Origin: JBKJZO01 sp046715235
Lineage (GTDB): Bacteria; Actinomycetota; Actinomycetes; BP-191
Direction: 5' to 3'
Assembly (NCBI GenBank): GCA_046715235.1
Contig: JBKJZO010000095.1
Span: forward strand, 1-36,171
Length of the DNA: 36,171 bases
Each line of letters opens with the position of its first letter. Position 1 is the stretch's first letter. Shown piece by piece: positions 14,417-22,329 of the stretch. The translations under genes and the position numbers were made by a program. The notes under the pieces were generated by a model. The model did no database searches. It saw only the letters and a list, made by a program, of their open reading frames with translations, and was not told the origin of the DNA.

Positions 14417-15715
14417 GTGGCCAAACGGATTCTCATCGCGGGCGGCGGATATGTCGGTCTGTACACGGCGCTCGTGCTGCAGCGCAAGACATCGCGCCGC
14501 GACGTCAGCATCACGCTGATCAGCCCCGAGAGCTACATGACCTACCAGCCGTTCCTGCCTGAGGCAGCGGCCGGATCCCTCGAACCGCGGCACGTCGTCG
14601 TCCCGCTGCGCCGGGTCCTGCCGAAGGTCAACATCGTCAACGGCACGATCGCCTCGGTCGACCACGGAGCTCGTCGTGCGACCGTCACGCCGCTCGAGGG
14701 CACGGCGTACGACGTCGAGTACGACGAGATCGTCGTCGCGGTCGGCTCCGTCGCGCGCACCTTCCCGATCCCGGGGCTCGCCGAAAACGCTGTCGGCTTC
14801 AAGACGATCGAAGAGGCGATCTTCCTTCGCAACCAGGTGCTCGAATGCCTTGACATCGCGGCATCCACCGCTGACCCGCAGCTGCGCCGCAGTCACCTCA
14901 CCTTCGTGTTCGTCGGCGCGGGATACGCCGGGATCGAGGCACTCGGTGAGCTCGAGGATCTGGCCCGGTTTGCCTGCCGCTACTACCCTTCGCTCGACCC
15001 GGCCGACATGCGCTGGATCATGGTCGACGCGGCCGACCGGATCCTGACCGAGCTGTCCCCGAAGCTGGCGAAATACACGCAGCGTCAGCTCGAGTCGCGC
15101 GGCATCCAGGTGCTGACCTCGACCCGGCTCGAGTCGTGTGTCGACAACGTGATCGTTCTTTCCGACGGGCAGACCTTCGACGCGATGACGCTGGTGTGGA
15201 CGGCCGGCGTCAAAGCCAATCCCGTCGTCGCCGCGATGGGTCTCCCGCTGGAGCAGCTGGGGCGCATCGACGCCGACGAGTTCCTACGCGTGCGCGCCGT
15301 CACGGGCGCGTGGACGGCCGGTGACTGCGCTGCCGTTCCCTACATGGCAGGTGATGGCTACTGCCCACCGACCGCCCAGCACGCGGTCCGGCAGGCGCGA
15401 CGTCTGGGCCTCAACCTGGCGGCACACCTGGGCGGCGGCGAGCTGTCGGCGTACCACCACAAAAACGCCGGCTCGGTCGCGTCGCTCGGGCTGTACAAGG
15501 GCGTCGCCGAGATCTACGGCATCAAGATCCGCGGTGTGCTGGCGTGGCTCCTGCACCGCACCTACCACTTGAGCCGGGTGCCTACCTTCAACCGCAAGGT
15601 GCGGGTGCTGCTCGACTGGACGACGTCGTTGTTCTTCCGCCGCGAGGTCGTCTCGCTTGGCGCTCTCCATCACCCGCGCGCCCACTTCGAGCGTTCGCAC
15701 CCGACGTTACCCTGA
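14417..15715 (+). CDS. ndh: Type II NADH dehydrogenase (NAD(P)/FAD oxidoreductase)
   Basis: The product is 432 aa from the GTG at 14417. The FAD-binding Rossmann motif GGGYVGLYTA is at about 9-18, the NAD-binding motif FVGAGYAGIEALGEL is in the middle, TWTAGVKANP- and TAGDCAAVP-like FAD contacts follow, and YCPPTAQHAVRQ is the conserved quinone-site helix. The enzyme transfers electrons from NADH to the quinone pool without pumping protons. The C-terminus (WLLHRTYHLSRVPTFNRK) is amphipathic for membrane binding. One leucine near the end is encoded by TTA (15707-15709), a rare codon in such GC-rich DNA. It lies 10 bp after the glycosylase. Confidence 0.9.
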   Translation: MAKRILIAGGGYVGLYTALVLQRKTSRRDVSITLISPESYMTYQPFLPEAAAGSLEPRHVVVPLRRVLPKVNIVNGTIASVDHGARRATVTPLEGTAYDVEYDEIVVAVGSVARTFPIPGLAENAVGFKTIEEAIFLRNQVLECLDIAASTADPQLRRSHLTFVFVGAGYAGIEALGELEDLARFACRYYPSLDPADMRWIMVDAADRILTELSPKLAKYTQRQLESRGIQVLTSTRLESCVDNVIVLSDGQTFDAMTLVWTAGVKANPVVAAMGLPLEQLGRIDADEFLRVRAVTGAWTAGDCAAVPYMAGDGYCPPTAQHAVRQARRLGLNLAAHLGGGELSAYHHKNAGSVASLGLYKGVAEIYGIKIRGVLAWLLHRTYHLSRVPTFNRKVRVLLDWTTSLFFRREVVSLGALHHPRAHFERSHPTLP

Positions 15716-15742
15716 GCCGGTCGGACACCGACGCACTCCGTC

Positions 15743-15817
15743 GCCCCCGTAGCCCAACTGGTCAGAGGCACCCGACTTAAGATCGGGACAGTGAGAGTTC
15801 GAATCTCTCCGGGGGTA
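15743..15817 (+). tRNA. tRNA with anticodon UAA (leucine codon UUA), class I shape
   Basis: A full cloverleaf can be drawn. The acceptor stem is 15743-15749 with 15810-15816 (first pair G-U). The D stem is GCC/GGC. The anticodon stem is CCCGA/TCGGG with loop CTTAAGA, anticodon TAA at 15778-15780. The T stem is GAGAG/CTCTC with loop TTCGAAT, and the discriminator is A15817. CCA is not encoded. The variable loop has only 5 bases (ACAGT), whereas normal leucine tRNAs have a long variable arm. The amino acid charged is therefore uncertain. Confidence 0.85.
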
Positions 15818-15834
15818 CGCCGTCGCCTCACCTC

Positions 15835-15848
15835 GGGACTTTCGGCCC
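15835..15848 (+). promoter_or_regulatory. DosR/DevR-type box before PPOX gene
   Basis: GGGAC-TTTC-GGCCC matches the DosR half-site pattern GGGAC-N4-GTCCC at 9 of 10 fixed positions. It lies 35 bp before the ATG of the PPOX-fold gene. That spacing would suit a short-leader or leaderless transcript. A 7-of-10 match lies 22 bp upstream (15813-15826) across the tRNA end. Confidence 0.5.
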
Positions 15849-15883
15849 TTGGCCGAATCCGAACGGGCGTGCACGCTCTGGAT

Positions 15884-16345
15884 ATGACGCACGACCTTCC
15901 GGGTGCTGTTGAGTTGGACGCGAGCGAGTGCTTGGCACTGCTTCGCTCTGCCCCGGTCGGCCGGCTCGCCTTCGTCAACGACGACCGACCTGATGTCCTC
16001 CCGGTGAATTTCATCGTCGACCACGGCACCGTGGTGTTCCGGACCGCTGAGGGGTCGAAGCTCGCAGCAGCAGTTGCCGGCCAGGCGGTCGCGTTCGAAG
16101 CCGATGGTTACGACGCTGACGGTGGCACCGCGTGGAGCGTCGTCGTCAAGGGCCACGCCGAGGAGATTCGCCGCATGCTCGAGCAGTTCGATGCCGCGAT
16201 GTTGCCGCTCTTTCCCTGGCACGCCGGGCTGAAGCACCACTTCGTTCGCATCGTGCCCGACCAGATGACGGGCCGCCGCTTCTCGGTCGTCAGCGTCGAC
16301 GTATCGGCCGGTCAGCCGGCGCTCAGACGAACCTCTCCCGAATGA
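15884..16345 (+). CDS. PPOX-fold (pyridoxamine 5'-phosphate oxidase family) protein
   Basis: The product is 153 aa from ATG 15884 (GTG 15869 is possible). It is a split beta-barrel: VGRLAFVNDDRPDVLPVNF, then VVFRTAEGSKLAAAV, then WSVVVKGHAEEI. This is the short stand-alone type that binds FMN or F420 and reduces small molecules; the substrate cannot be told. A related protein lies convergently at 16374-16814. A DosR-type box precedes this gene, and PPOX-fold genes such as Rv3129 belong to the M. tuberculosis DosR regulon. Confidence 0.82.
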   Translation: MTHDLPGAVELDASECLALLRSAPVGRLAFVNDDRPDVLPVNFIVDHGTVVFRTAEGSKLAAAVAGQAVAFEADGYDADGGTAWSVVVKGHAEEIRRMLEQFDAAMLPLFPWHAGLKHHFVRIVPDQMTGRRFSVVSVDVSAGQPALRRTSPE

Positions 16346-16373
16346 CGTCGGAGCTCCATCGCTTCGCCGGAAC

Positions 16374-16814
16374 CTAAGAAGGCGCAACCGCCATGCCGTG
16401 GGTCGAGATCCGCCGGCCGGTGATCTCGTCGGTGCTGATCACTAAATAGGTCGACGCGTGTGCGACGCCGATCCACGGAATCAACACCAGCTTTTCCAAC
16501 TGAGCCAGCTCCTGGAGATCGGTCACCTCGCGCGCGAGCCCAGTGACAGCGACGCTCCATCCGGAGCGCGTGCTCTCGTCGACCACGTCTGCCTCGAACG
16601 CGACTAGTTCGTTGCTCACGACCGCAGAGAGCTTGGTGCCCTCGCCCGTGCGCACGACGATGCCGCTCGGTGTGAGCGCGAACGCCACGGGCAGGATGAC
16701 CGGTCGCGCACTCATCGAGAGGGCGATGCGCCCAATGCGGGTCGTCGAGAGCAGCTTGAGGCACTCCTGCTTGTCGAGGATTTCGAGGCCGTTCTTGTCC
16801 AGTTCGATGCTCAT
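16374..16814 (-). CDS. PPOX-fold protein, downstream of multicopper oxidase
   Basis: The product is 146 aa. ATG 16814 is preferred over ATG 16829 because TTAGGACAG precedes it at the right distance. Motifs are CLKLLSTTRIGRIAL, PVILPVAFALTPSG, IVVRTGEGTKLSAVV and WSVAVTGLAREV, parallel to the 15884 product, so the two are paralogues. It probably binds FMN or F420. It lies 24 bp after the multicopper oxidase stop on the same strand and should share its promoter. Confidence 0.82.
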   Translation of the reverse strand: MSIELDKNGLEILDKQECLKLLSTTRIGRIALSMSARPVILPVAFALTPSGIVVRTGEGTKLSAVVSNELVAFEADVVDESTRSGWSVAVTGLAREVTDLQELAQLEKLVLIPWIGVAHASTYLVISTDEITGRRISTHGMAVAPS

Positions 16815-16838
16815 GGTCTGTCCTAACATCGCGGTCGA

Positions 16839-17915
16839 CTACTTGACGATCAGGGCGGTGACCATGCCGAACATGCCGTCGGCGCGCTCCGCATGTGGCA
16901 GGACGTGGCAGTGCCAGGCCCAGACGCCGGGCATGTCGGGCTTGACGAGCACGCTGTAGCGCTCGCCGGGCGCGACGTTGACGGTGTCTGCGTTGTACGG
17001 CATCGGCACGGGATAGCCGTCCTTGGCGATGACGAGTTGCGCGAATCCGTGCAGGTGCATCGGGTGGATCTGCGTGCCCTCGTTCATGTAGTGGAACAGC
17101 ATCGACTCGCCGGTCTTCGCGCTGTACGGCGCGGTGGCCGGGAACGACTTCCCGTTCAGCGAGAAGCCGATTTGGCCGCCGTCGTTCAGCATCATCGTGT
17201 GCTCCTGCGAGACCGTGACGTCCTTCGGCAGGGGCAGGTCGCCGATGAGGAACGCTCCGGCTAGCCCGCCCGGAACCTGGATCTGCGCGTCATGGTGCGA
17301 GTGGTACATGCCCACTGCGCGTTCCGTCGTCGTGAACTCGTACGTGTAGGTCGCTCCCGGCTTGACCGGCGGCTGGGTGATGTCGGGTACGCCGTCCTGC
17401 GAGTTCGGCGCTCTGACGCCGTGGAAGTGGATCGTCGTCGACATCGGCAGGTTGTTGGTCAGGACGACGCGGACCTTGTCGCCGACGTTCACCTTGATCG
17501 TCGGGCCGGGAGCCGTGTCGTTGTACGTCATCGCCTCGACGAACTTGCCGGCTTCGACCTCCCATTGGGTCAGCGACGTCGCGAGACTGAATTGCTTCGT
17601 TCCGTCAGGAAGCACCTTCGGCTCGAGCACCTGCCCTCCGATGCCCTTGGTCTTCGCGGGGAAGGCTTTGGTACGCACGGCCATCTCGGCATCGTGCATG
17701 TCGACTTCAGCGGCGGTCATCGCCGTGCCGCTGTGCTCCGCCGCCTGACTGGCAGCTGGCGCCGGTGCGGCAGGCGTCGTGGCCTGCGCCGGTGCCGCGG
17801 TTGCGCTCTGCCGCGCACTTGCCTCGGACCATGCGTTCCAACCGAGCCCGACCATGACGAGCGACATGAATATCGCCACGGCGCTGAAGAAGGCGATCGG
17901 GCGGGCATGCGACAT
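16839..17915 (-). CDS. Two-domain multicopper oxidase
   Basis: The product is 358 aa. An N-terminal helix (about 8-27) anchors or exports it, and an Ala/Pro/Gln linker follows (35-65). Two cupredoxin domains carry the four copper motifs: HFHG (163-166), HSH (205-207), HPMHLH (284-289) and HCHVLPH (335-341) followed by Met348/Met351. Type 1 copper ligands (Cys336, His341, Met) are only in domain 2, as in type B two-domain laccases; the trinuclear site forms between trimer subunits. It could oxidise Cu(I) or organic substrates outside the cell. Nitrite reductase is less likely. DosR-type boxes lie 63-98 bp upstream. Confidence 0.82.
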   Translation of the reverse strand: MSHARPIAFFSAVAIFMSLVMVGLGWNAWSEASARQSATAAPAQATTPAAPAPAASQAAEHSGTAMTAAEVDMHDAEMAVRTKAFPAKTKGIGGQVLEPKVLPDGTKQFSLATSLTQWEVEAGKFVEAMTYNDTAPGPTIKVNVGDKVRVVLTNNLPMSTTIHFHGVRAPNSQDGVPDITQPPVKPGATYTYEFTTTERAVGMYHSHHDAQIQVPGGLAGAFLIGDLPLPKDVTVSQEHTMMLNDGGQIGFSLNGKSFPATAPYSAKTGESMLFHYMNEGTQIHPMHLHGFAQLVIAKDGYPVPMPYNADTVNVAPGERYSVLVKPDMPGVWAWHCHVLPHAERADGMFGMVTALIVK

Positions 17916-17977
17916 GGAGTCTCCTGAGCGCAGTCGGTTGCTGCACCCATGCTGAGCGACTGGCGCGACTGGTGGCA

Positions 17978-18013
17978 GGGCCGAACGTTGATCGCTTGTG
18001 GGACTTAGGTCCC
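17978..18013 (-). promoter_or_regulatory. Paired DosR/DevR-type boxes before the multicopper oxidase
   Basis: GGGAC-TTAG-GTCCC (18000-18013) is a perfect match to the DosR half-site palindrome. A weaker copy, GGGCC-GAAC-GTTGA, lies at 17978-17991. The centres are 22 bp apart, two helical turns, which suits side-by-side dimers. The strong box overlaps the stop codon of the SulP gene and is 84 bp from the oxidase ATG. Confidence 0.6.
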
Positions 18014-19750
18014 CCGGCGATGGAACGCTTCGAGGGCCGTCGGAAGGGTCGGATAGATGCGCTCACTGCCGATACGCTGCGTCAGGCCGGCCCGGTCGAG
18101 GTAGACGGCGAGGTCCTGCTTTACGCGGGCCAGGGCGAGGGCCACTCCCTCTGAGGCCAGTTCGGCCCGCACTTCTTCCAGCATGTCGCACGCTGTCAGG
18201 TCGATCTCGACGTTGGCCTCCATGTTGAGCACTACCCATTCGACCGGCGCGTCGGCGTCGTCGACCGCGTCGAGCAGGCGTGTTCTGAAGTCTTCGGAAT
18301 TGGCGAAGCACAACGGCGCGTCGTACCGGTAGACGACCAAGCCCGCGATCGTGGTCGCCTCGGGATAGTCGTTGATGTCGTGCAGGCCCGCGAGGCCTGG
18401 AACCTGACCCAGGACGGCATCGTGTGCCCGCGCGATTCGCGTGAACAGCTCCGCGACGCTGAGCGCGACCGCGATCGCGATGCCAACGAGGAGATCGAAC
18501 GCTACGACCCCAGCGAAGCAGGCGACGGTGATGAAGGCTTCGCTGCGGCGGAACGCAGCGATCCGCCGCATCTCGGCGAGGTTCACGAGCCGGGACGCGG
18601 CGTACACAACGAGCCCGCCAAGTGCTGCCAGCGGGAACGACCGCAGCAGCGAGCCACCGAAAAGCAGTACGAGAGCGACCGCCGCGGCTGCGACGAGGCT
18701 GGTCAGCTGGCTGCGACCGCCCGCAGAGTCGGCGAGCGCGGTCCGGCTCCCCGATGAGGAGACCGGAAACCCTCCGGCTATCCCTGCCGCCGCGTTTGCG
18801 CCGGCAAGGGCCAGGAGCTCCTGGTTGGCATCGATACGGTCGCCGTGACGCGCCGCGAATGCCCGAGCGGTCAGGATGTTGTCAGTGAAGGCCACCAGGG
18901 AGATGCCGGTTGCGGCAGCCACCACGCCGGGCCACAGGTCTGCCGGGATTCCGGGCAGTGCCAGCGCTGGAAGGCCACTCGGCACGTGGCCGATCGTTGG
19001 GACGCCGCGGTCGTCGAGGTTGAACGCCGCAGTGACCGCGGTTGCGGCGAGGACGACGAGTAGCGGTCCGGGCGCTCGCCGGAACCGCTGGAGGAACGCC
19101 AAGCTGCCGACGACGGCGCAGCCAACGGTCAGAGGGGTCAGTTGCGCATCGCCGAGGTGGCGGACGATGTCGACCGCCCGCGCCAGCGTGTTGCGATGCG
19201 CCGACGAGATCCCGGTGAGGTTCGGAAGCTGGCTGACGATCATCGTGACGGCGACGCCGGTCATGTAGCCCACCAGCACAGGTCGCGACAACATGTCGGC
19301 AAGAAAGCCGAGGCGGACAGCCCAGGCCAGCAGAGCCACAACGGTGACGGCCAAGGCGAGAGCGGCAGCGATCTGGGCCCGTCGCTCCGGCCCGGCATCG
19401 GCGCCGAGCGTCGCCACGGCCGACCCGACCAGGAGTGCCGATGCGCTCTCAGGACCTACCGACAGGCGCGAACTGGTCCCGAGAAGGGCGTAGAGCACGA
19501 GCGCACCAAGCGCGGCCCACAGACCCGCAACCGGCGCGACGCCGGCCAGTCTGGCGTACGCCATGCACTGAGGCACCAGGTACGCAGCGACGGCCAAGCC
19601 GGCCACTGAGTCGCCGCGGAGGTCTCGTCTCCAGGTCGACAGCAGGACAAGACCGGGGACTCTGGGCCGGGGAGGGCGCAGACGTCGCCATGGTAGCCAG
19701 CGGTCGGCTGGCGCGCGGCTAGGGCGCGGTGACAACGGTGGAACGCTCAA
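18005..19750 (-). CDS. SulP-family anion transporter with STAS domain
   Basis: The product is 581 aa. It has 10 or more helices (about 50-430) with SulP hallmarks: LAVAAYLVPQCMAYARLAG, GPESASALL, and ANQELLALAGANAAAGIAGGFPVSSSGSRTA. A cytoplasmic STAS domain follows (about 450-570) with NMEANVEIDLTACDMLEEV. The family imports sulfate, bicarbonate or other anions. The start is the TTG at 19750, preceded by GAGGACGG; TTG 19735 is the alternative and there is no ATG. It overlaps the dehydrogenase gene by 32 bases and is co-transcribed with it. Confidence 0.85.
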   Translation of the reverse strand: MSVPPLSPRPSRAPADRWLPWRRLRPPRPRVPGLVLLSTWRRDLRGDSVAGLAVAAYLVPQCMAYARLAGVAPVAGLWAALGALVLYALLGTSSRLSVGPESASALLVGSAVATLGADAGPERRAQIAAALALAVTVVALLAWAVRLGFLADMLSRPVLVGYMTGVAVTMIVSQLPNLTGISSAHRNTLARAVDIVRHLGDAQLTPLTVGCAVVGSLAFLQRFRRAPGPLLVVLAATAVTAAFNLDDRGVPTIGHVPSGLPALALPGIPADLWPGVVAAATGISLVAFTDNILTARAFAARHGDRIDANQELLALAGANAAAGIAGGFPVSSSGSRTALADSAGGRSQLTSLVAAAAVALVLLFGGSLLRSFPLAALGGLVVYAASRLVNLAEMRRIAAFRRSEAFITVACFAGVVAFDLLVGIAIAVALSVAELFTRIARAHDAVLGQVPGLAGLHDINDYPEATTIAGLVVYRYDAPLCFANSEDFRTRLLDAVDDADAPVEWVVLNMEANVEIDLTACDMLEEVRAELASEGVALALARVKQDLAVYLDRAGLTQRIGSERIYPTLPTALEAFHRRGT

Positions 19751-20717
19751 GCGTGCCGTCCTCGAACCGCGTGATGTTGTCGAGCGTTGTCTCGACTATG
19801 TGCGCGAGCGCCTCCTGTGTGAAGAAGGCTTGATGGCCGGTGATGAGGACATTGGGGAACGTGAGCAGACGAGCGAATACGTCGTCGCGGATCACCGTGT
19901 CGGAAAGATCCTGGAAGAAGAGGTCACCCTCCTCCTCGTAGACGTCAAGGCCGAGTGCGCCTATTCGGCCTGTCTTCAGTCCGTCGATGACAGCTTGCGT
20001 GTTGACGAGCGCGCCGCGGCTCGTGTTGACCAGTACAACACCCGGCTTCATCAGCTCCACCGTCTTCGCGTTGACGATGTGGTAGGTCTCGAGTGACAGC
20101 GGCGCGTGGAGCGCGATCACGTCCGATTCGCGGAAAAGCCGCTCGCGGTCGACGTACTCCACACCCATGGTGCGGCACTCGTCATTCGGATATGGGTCGG
20201 TGGCGAGCAGCCGGCACTCGAAGCCGGACATGATGCGAGCGAACACCGTGCCGATCTTTCCGGTACCAATGATGCCGACGGTCTTTCCGCACAGGTCGAA
20301 CCCGAGCAGTCCGGTCAGTGCGAAGTTACCCTCACGGACTCGGTTGTAGGCCCGATGGATCTTGCGGTTCAGCGCGAGCACCAAACCGACGGCATACTCC
20401 GCCACGGAGTACGGCGAGTACGCGGGGACGCGGACTACGGTCATCCCGAGCCGGGCCGCAGTCTCGAGGTCGACATGGTTGAAACCTGCCGACCGCAAGG
20501 CCAAGAGTTTCGTTCCGCCGGCCGCGAGCCGCTCGAGTGTTGGGGCCGAGAGGTCGTCGTTGACGAAGGCACAGACGCCCGGGAACCCCTCGGCAAGCGC
20601 GGCTGTCTCGGGCAACAGCCGAGGCTCCAGGAGGACGAGCTCGTGCCGGCCGTCGGCGCTCGCTTCATGGAACGCCTGTTCGTCGTAGGGCTTGGTGGAG
20701 AAGACGGCGACTCTCAT
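19719..20717 (-). CDS. D-2-hydroxyacid dehydrogenase, D-lactate dehydrogenase type
   Basis: The product is 332 aa from ATG 20717. The N-terminal MRVAVFSTKPYD and central YSPYSVAEYAVGL are LdhA-like. The NAD motif is GIIGTGKIG. Catalytic residues are visible as Arg in NTSRGALV, Glu in DVYEEEG and His in ITGHQAFF. It interconverts pyruvate and D-lactate with NADH, a fermentative reaction useful when oxygen is low. It forms a minus-strand pair with the SulP gene. Its promoter must lie in the 289-bp gap shared with the riboswitch on the other strand, and I see no clear hexamers. Confidence 0.85.
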   Translation of the reverse strand: MRVAVFSTKPYDEQAFHEASADGRHELVLLEPRLLPETAALAEGFPGVCAFVNDDLSAPTLERLAAGGTKLLALRSAGFNHVDLETAARLGMTVVRVPAYSPYSVAEYAVGLVLALNRKIHRAYNRVREGNFALTGLLGFDLCGKTVGIIGTGKIGTVFARIMSGFECRLLATDPYPNDECRTMGVEYVDRERLFRESDVIALHAPLSLETYHIVNAKTVELMKPGVVLVNTSRGALVNTQAVIDGLKTGRIGALGLDVYEEEGDLFFQDLSDTVIRDDVFARLLTFPNVLITGHQAFFTQEALAHIVETTLDNITRFEDGTLERSTVVTAP

Positions 20718-20835
20718 GACCCGCACAGTAACTGGGCAGGCCGGCAATGCTCGGCGTGGCGCGGCAGGTTGACGGTGCCCGGTAACCTTTCCGGGTCGAT
20801 CATGAGAAAGCGGCCGCTGGGGTCGCGTCTGATCG

Positions 20836-20985
20836 GTACCGTCGAGTCCGGTGCGGAACCTCCGCACGGGAGCCGGGGACCCAGGTCCCAGGGGTGAATC
20901 GGCGAGACCGCCGCGTAGCCAGGCGGTACGCCGTAGGGCAGCTTCCAGCCCGAACCCGTCAGCTAACTCGGTAGACGGGCCCCGG
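20836..20985 (+). ncRNA. ydaO/yuaA-type c-di-AMP riboswitch
   Basis: The hallmark blocks occur in order: GGGAGCCGGGGACCCA (20868-20883), GGGGTGAATCGG (20891-20902), GTAGGGCAGC (20933-20942), CCCGAACCCGTCAGCTAACTCGGTAG (20949-20974) and GGAAG near 20983. This is the class that binds c-di-AMP. In actinobacteria it often controls cell-wall hydrolases, as here. The rest of the 289-bp gap (20718-20835) holds only a weak TTGACG at about 20772 and a CCCGG/CCGGG inverted repeat. Confidence 0.9.
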
Positions 20986-21006
20986 AAGAAAGGGAGAGCC
21001 GCCCCC

Positions 21007-22284
21007 GTGGCGACCCGCCGCCTGGCCAGGAGAGCCGCACTGTTCGTCGCGGTGCTGCTTACTCTCGGAGCGCCCGCGGAGGCGATCGCCCAGACCGACC
21101 CGGGCTCAGGCGAGCGGAAGATCGCGGATGCGCGCACGCGTCTCGACGCGCTCAACGTGAAGGTCGATCTCGCCGTCGAGGACTACGCCGAAGGCAAGAT
21201 CGCACTCGACAAGGCCACCAAACGCACCCAACTCGCGCGCGCTCGCGTGGTGCGTTCCCAGCAGCATCTGTCGAAGCAGCAAGCGACGTTCAGCACGCTC
21301 GCCGGTGCCGCCTATCGCTCCGGCGGCGCCAACGCCTTCATCTCGCTGATGACCACGTCGAGCCCACAAACTTTCCTCGACAAGGCGCAGGCCCTCGACA
21401 ACATCTCGCGCAACCAGGCGCTGCAGGTGCAGAGTCTGCGCGCCGCCAACCGCGCGCTGCGTGTCCAGCACGCCGCCAACGACAAGGCGCTGGCCGACCA
21501 GCGGCGGATCGCCGCGAAGCTCGACGAGACCAAGGCCGCGATCGAGAAGGACGTCGCCGAGCAGGAACAGCTGCTACGCCGGCTCGAGGACGACGAGGCC
21601 AAGCGCATCAGGGCCGAGCGCGAGGCCGAACGCAAGCGCCAGATCGCGCTGGCGGCCGCTCGGGCCGAACGGGCACGTAAGGCGCGCATCGAAGCGCTGC
21701 GGAGGGCGCGGGTCGCGGCTGAGGCACAGGCCAGGCTCGAGAGCGCCGGGCGTGAACGGGCGGCGGCCGCAGCTGCGGCAGAGGCAGCGGCTCAACAGGC
21801 TGAGGCCGAAGCCGCCGGGCGCGAGAGCGATCAGGCCGCGGCCGAGGCCACTACGGCCGCCAACGAACCCGACCCCCCGGCGAGCCCCTCGCCCCCGCCC
21901 CCGCCTTCCCCGTCGCCTGATCCCTCAGATTCGGGCGGCAGTCGGGCCGACATCGTGGTGAAGGCCGCATATTCACAGCTGGGCAAGCCCTACAAGTGGG
22001 GTGCCGACGGGCCCGACAGCTACGACTGCTCAGGCCTGACGATGTGGGCGTGGGCGAAGGCGGGTGTGTCTCTGCCGCACTCGAGCCGCGCGCAGATCAA
22101 TTCGGGTCGTCGCGTTGCCCGCAGTGAGGCGCGCCCTGGCGACCTCATGTTCTTCGGTAGCCCGATTCACCACGTCGGCATCTACATCGGCGGCGGCAGC
22201 ATGATCGCCGCACCGCAGACAGGCTCGTTCGTCAGCGTGCGCAACGCCAATCGAGGCGACTACGTCGGAGCGGTCCGGCTCTGA
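21007..22284 (+). CDS. Secreted NlpC/P60 peptidoglycan hydrolase
   Basis: The product is 425 aa. The GTG at 21007 is chosen because AAGGGAGAG precedes it and the signal peptide (residues 1-28, AIA then QTD) then fits; the longer open frame upstream is riboswitch. A long coiled coil (35-280, Ala/Glu/Arg rich) is followed by a Pro/Ser linker and an NlpC/P60 domain (about 318-425). Catalytic Cys341 is in YDCSGL, His389 in HHVGIYIG, and the third polar residue is probably Gln404. It is RipA/CwlO-like and cleaves stem peptides during growth or division. The coiled coil may keep it inactive until it binds a partner. Confidence 0.9.
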   Translation: MATRRLARRAALFVAVLLTLGAPAEAIAQTDPGSGERKIADARTRLDALNVKVDLAVEDYAEGKIALDKATKRTQLARARVVRSQQHLSKQQATFSTLAGAAYRSGGANAFISLMTTSSPQTFLDKAQALDNISRNQALQVQSLRAANRALRVQHAANDKALADQRRIAAKLDETKAAIEKDVAEQEQLLRRLEDDEAKRIRAEREAERKRQIALAAARAERARKARIEALRRARVAAEAQARLESAGRERAAAAAAAEAAAQQAEAEAAGRESDQAAAEATTAANEPDPPASPSPPPPPSPSPDPSDSGGSRADIVVKAAYSQLGKPYKWGADGPDSYDCSGLTMWAWAKAGVSLPHSSRAQINSGRRVARSEARPGDLMFFGSPIHHVGIYIGGGSMIAAPQTGSFVSVRNANRGDYVGAVRL

Positions 22285-22289
22285 CGTCG

Positions 22290-22318
22290 CCTGGTCGTAG
22301 GCTTGCTTGTCGACCAGG
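22290..22318. terminator. Inverted repeat after NlpC/P60 gene
   Basis: CCTGGTCG (22290-22297) and CGACCAGG (22311-22318) form an 8-bp stem with a 13-base loop, 5 bp after the stop. There is no T tract, so it is only terminator-like. It also covers the region just before the next start. Confidence 0.3.
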
Positions 22319-22329
22319 ATGGAGCTCGA

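Noticed and set aside
16839..17915. Copper nitrite reductase (NirK) as identity of the two-domain oxidase
   Set aside because: The four HxH-type motifs and a type 1 site in domain 2 only fit a two-domain multicopper oxidase; the NirK type 1 site in domain 1 is absent.
19655..19668. GGGAC-TCTG-GGCCG, another DosR-like match
   Set aside because: It lies inside the SulP coding region, away from a start, with a poor second half; likely chance in GC-rich DNA.
20876..20889. Perfect GGGAC-N4-GTCCC (DosR-like) palindrome
   Set aside because: It is part of the conserved GGGGACCC block of the c-di-AMP riboswitch, so the match is explained by RNA structure.
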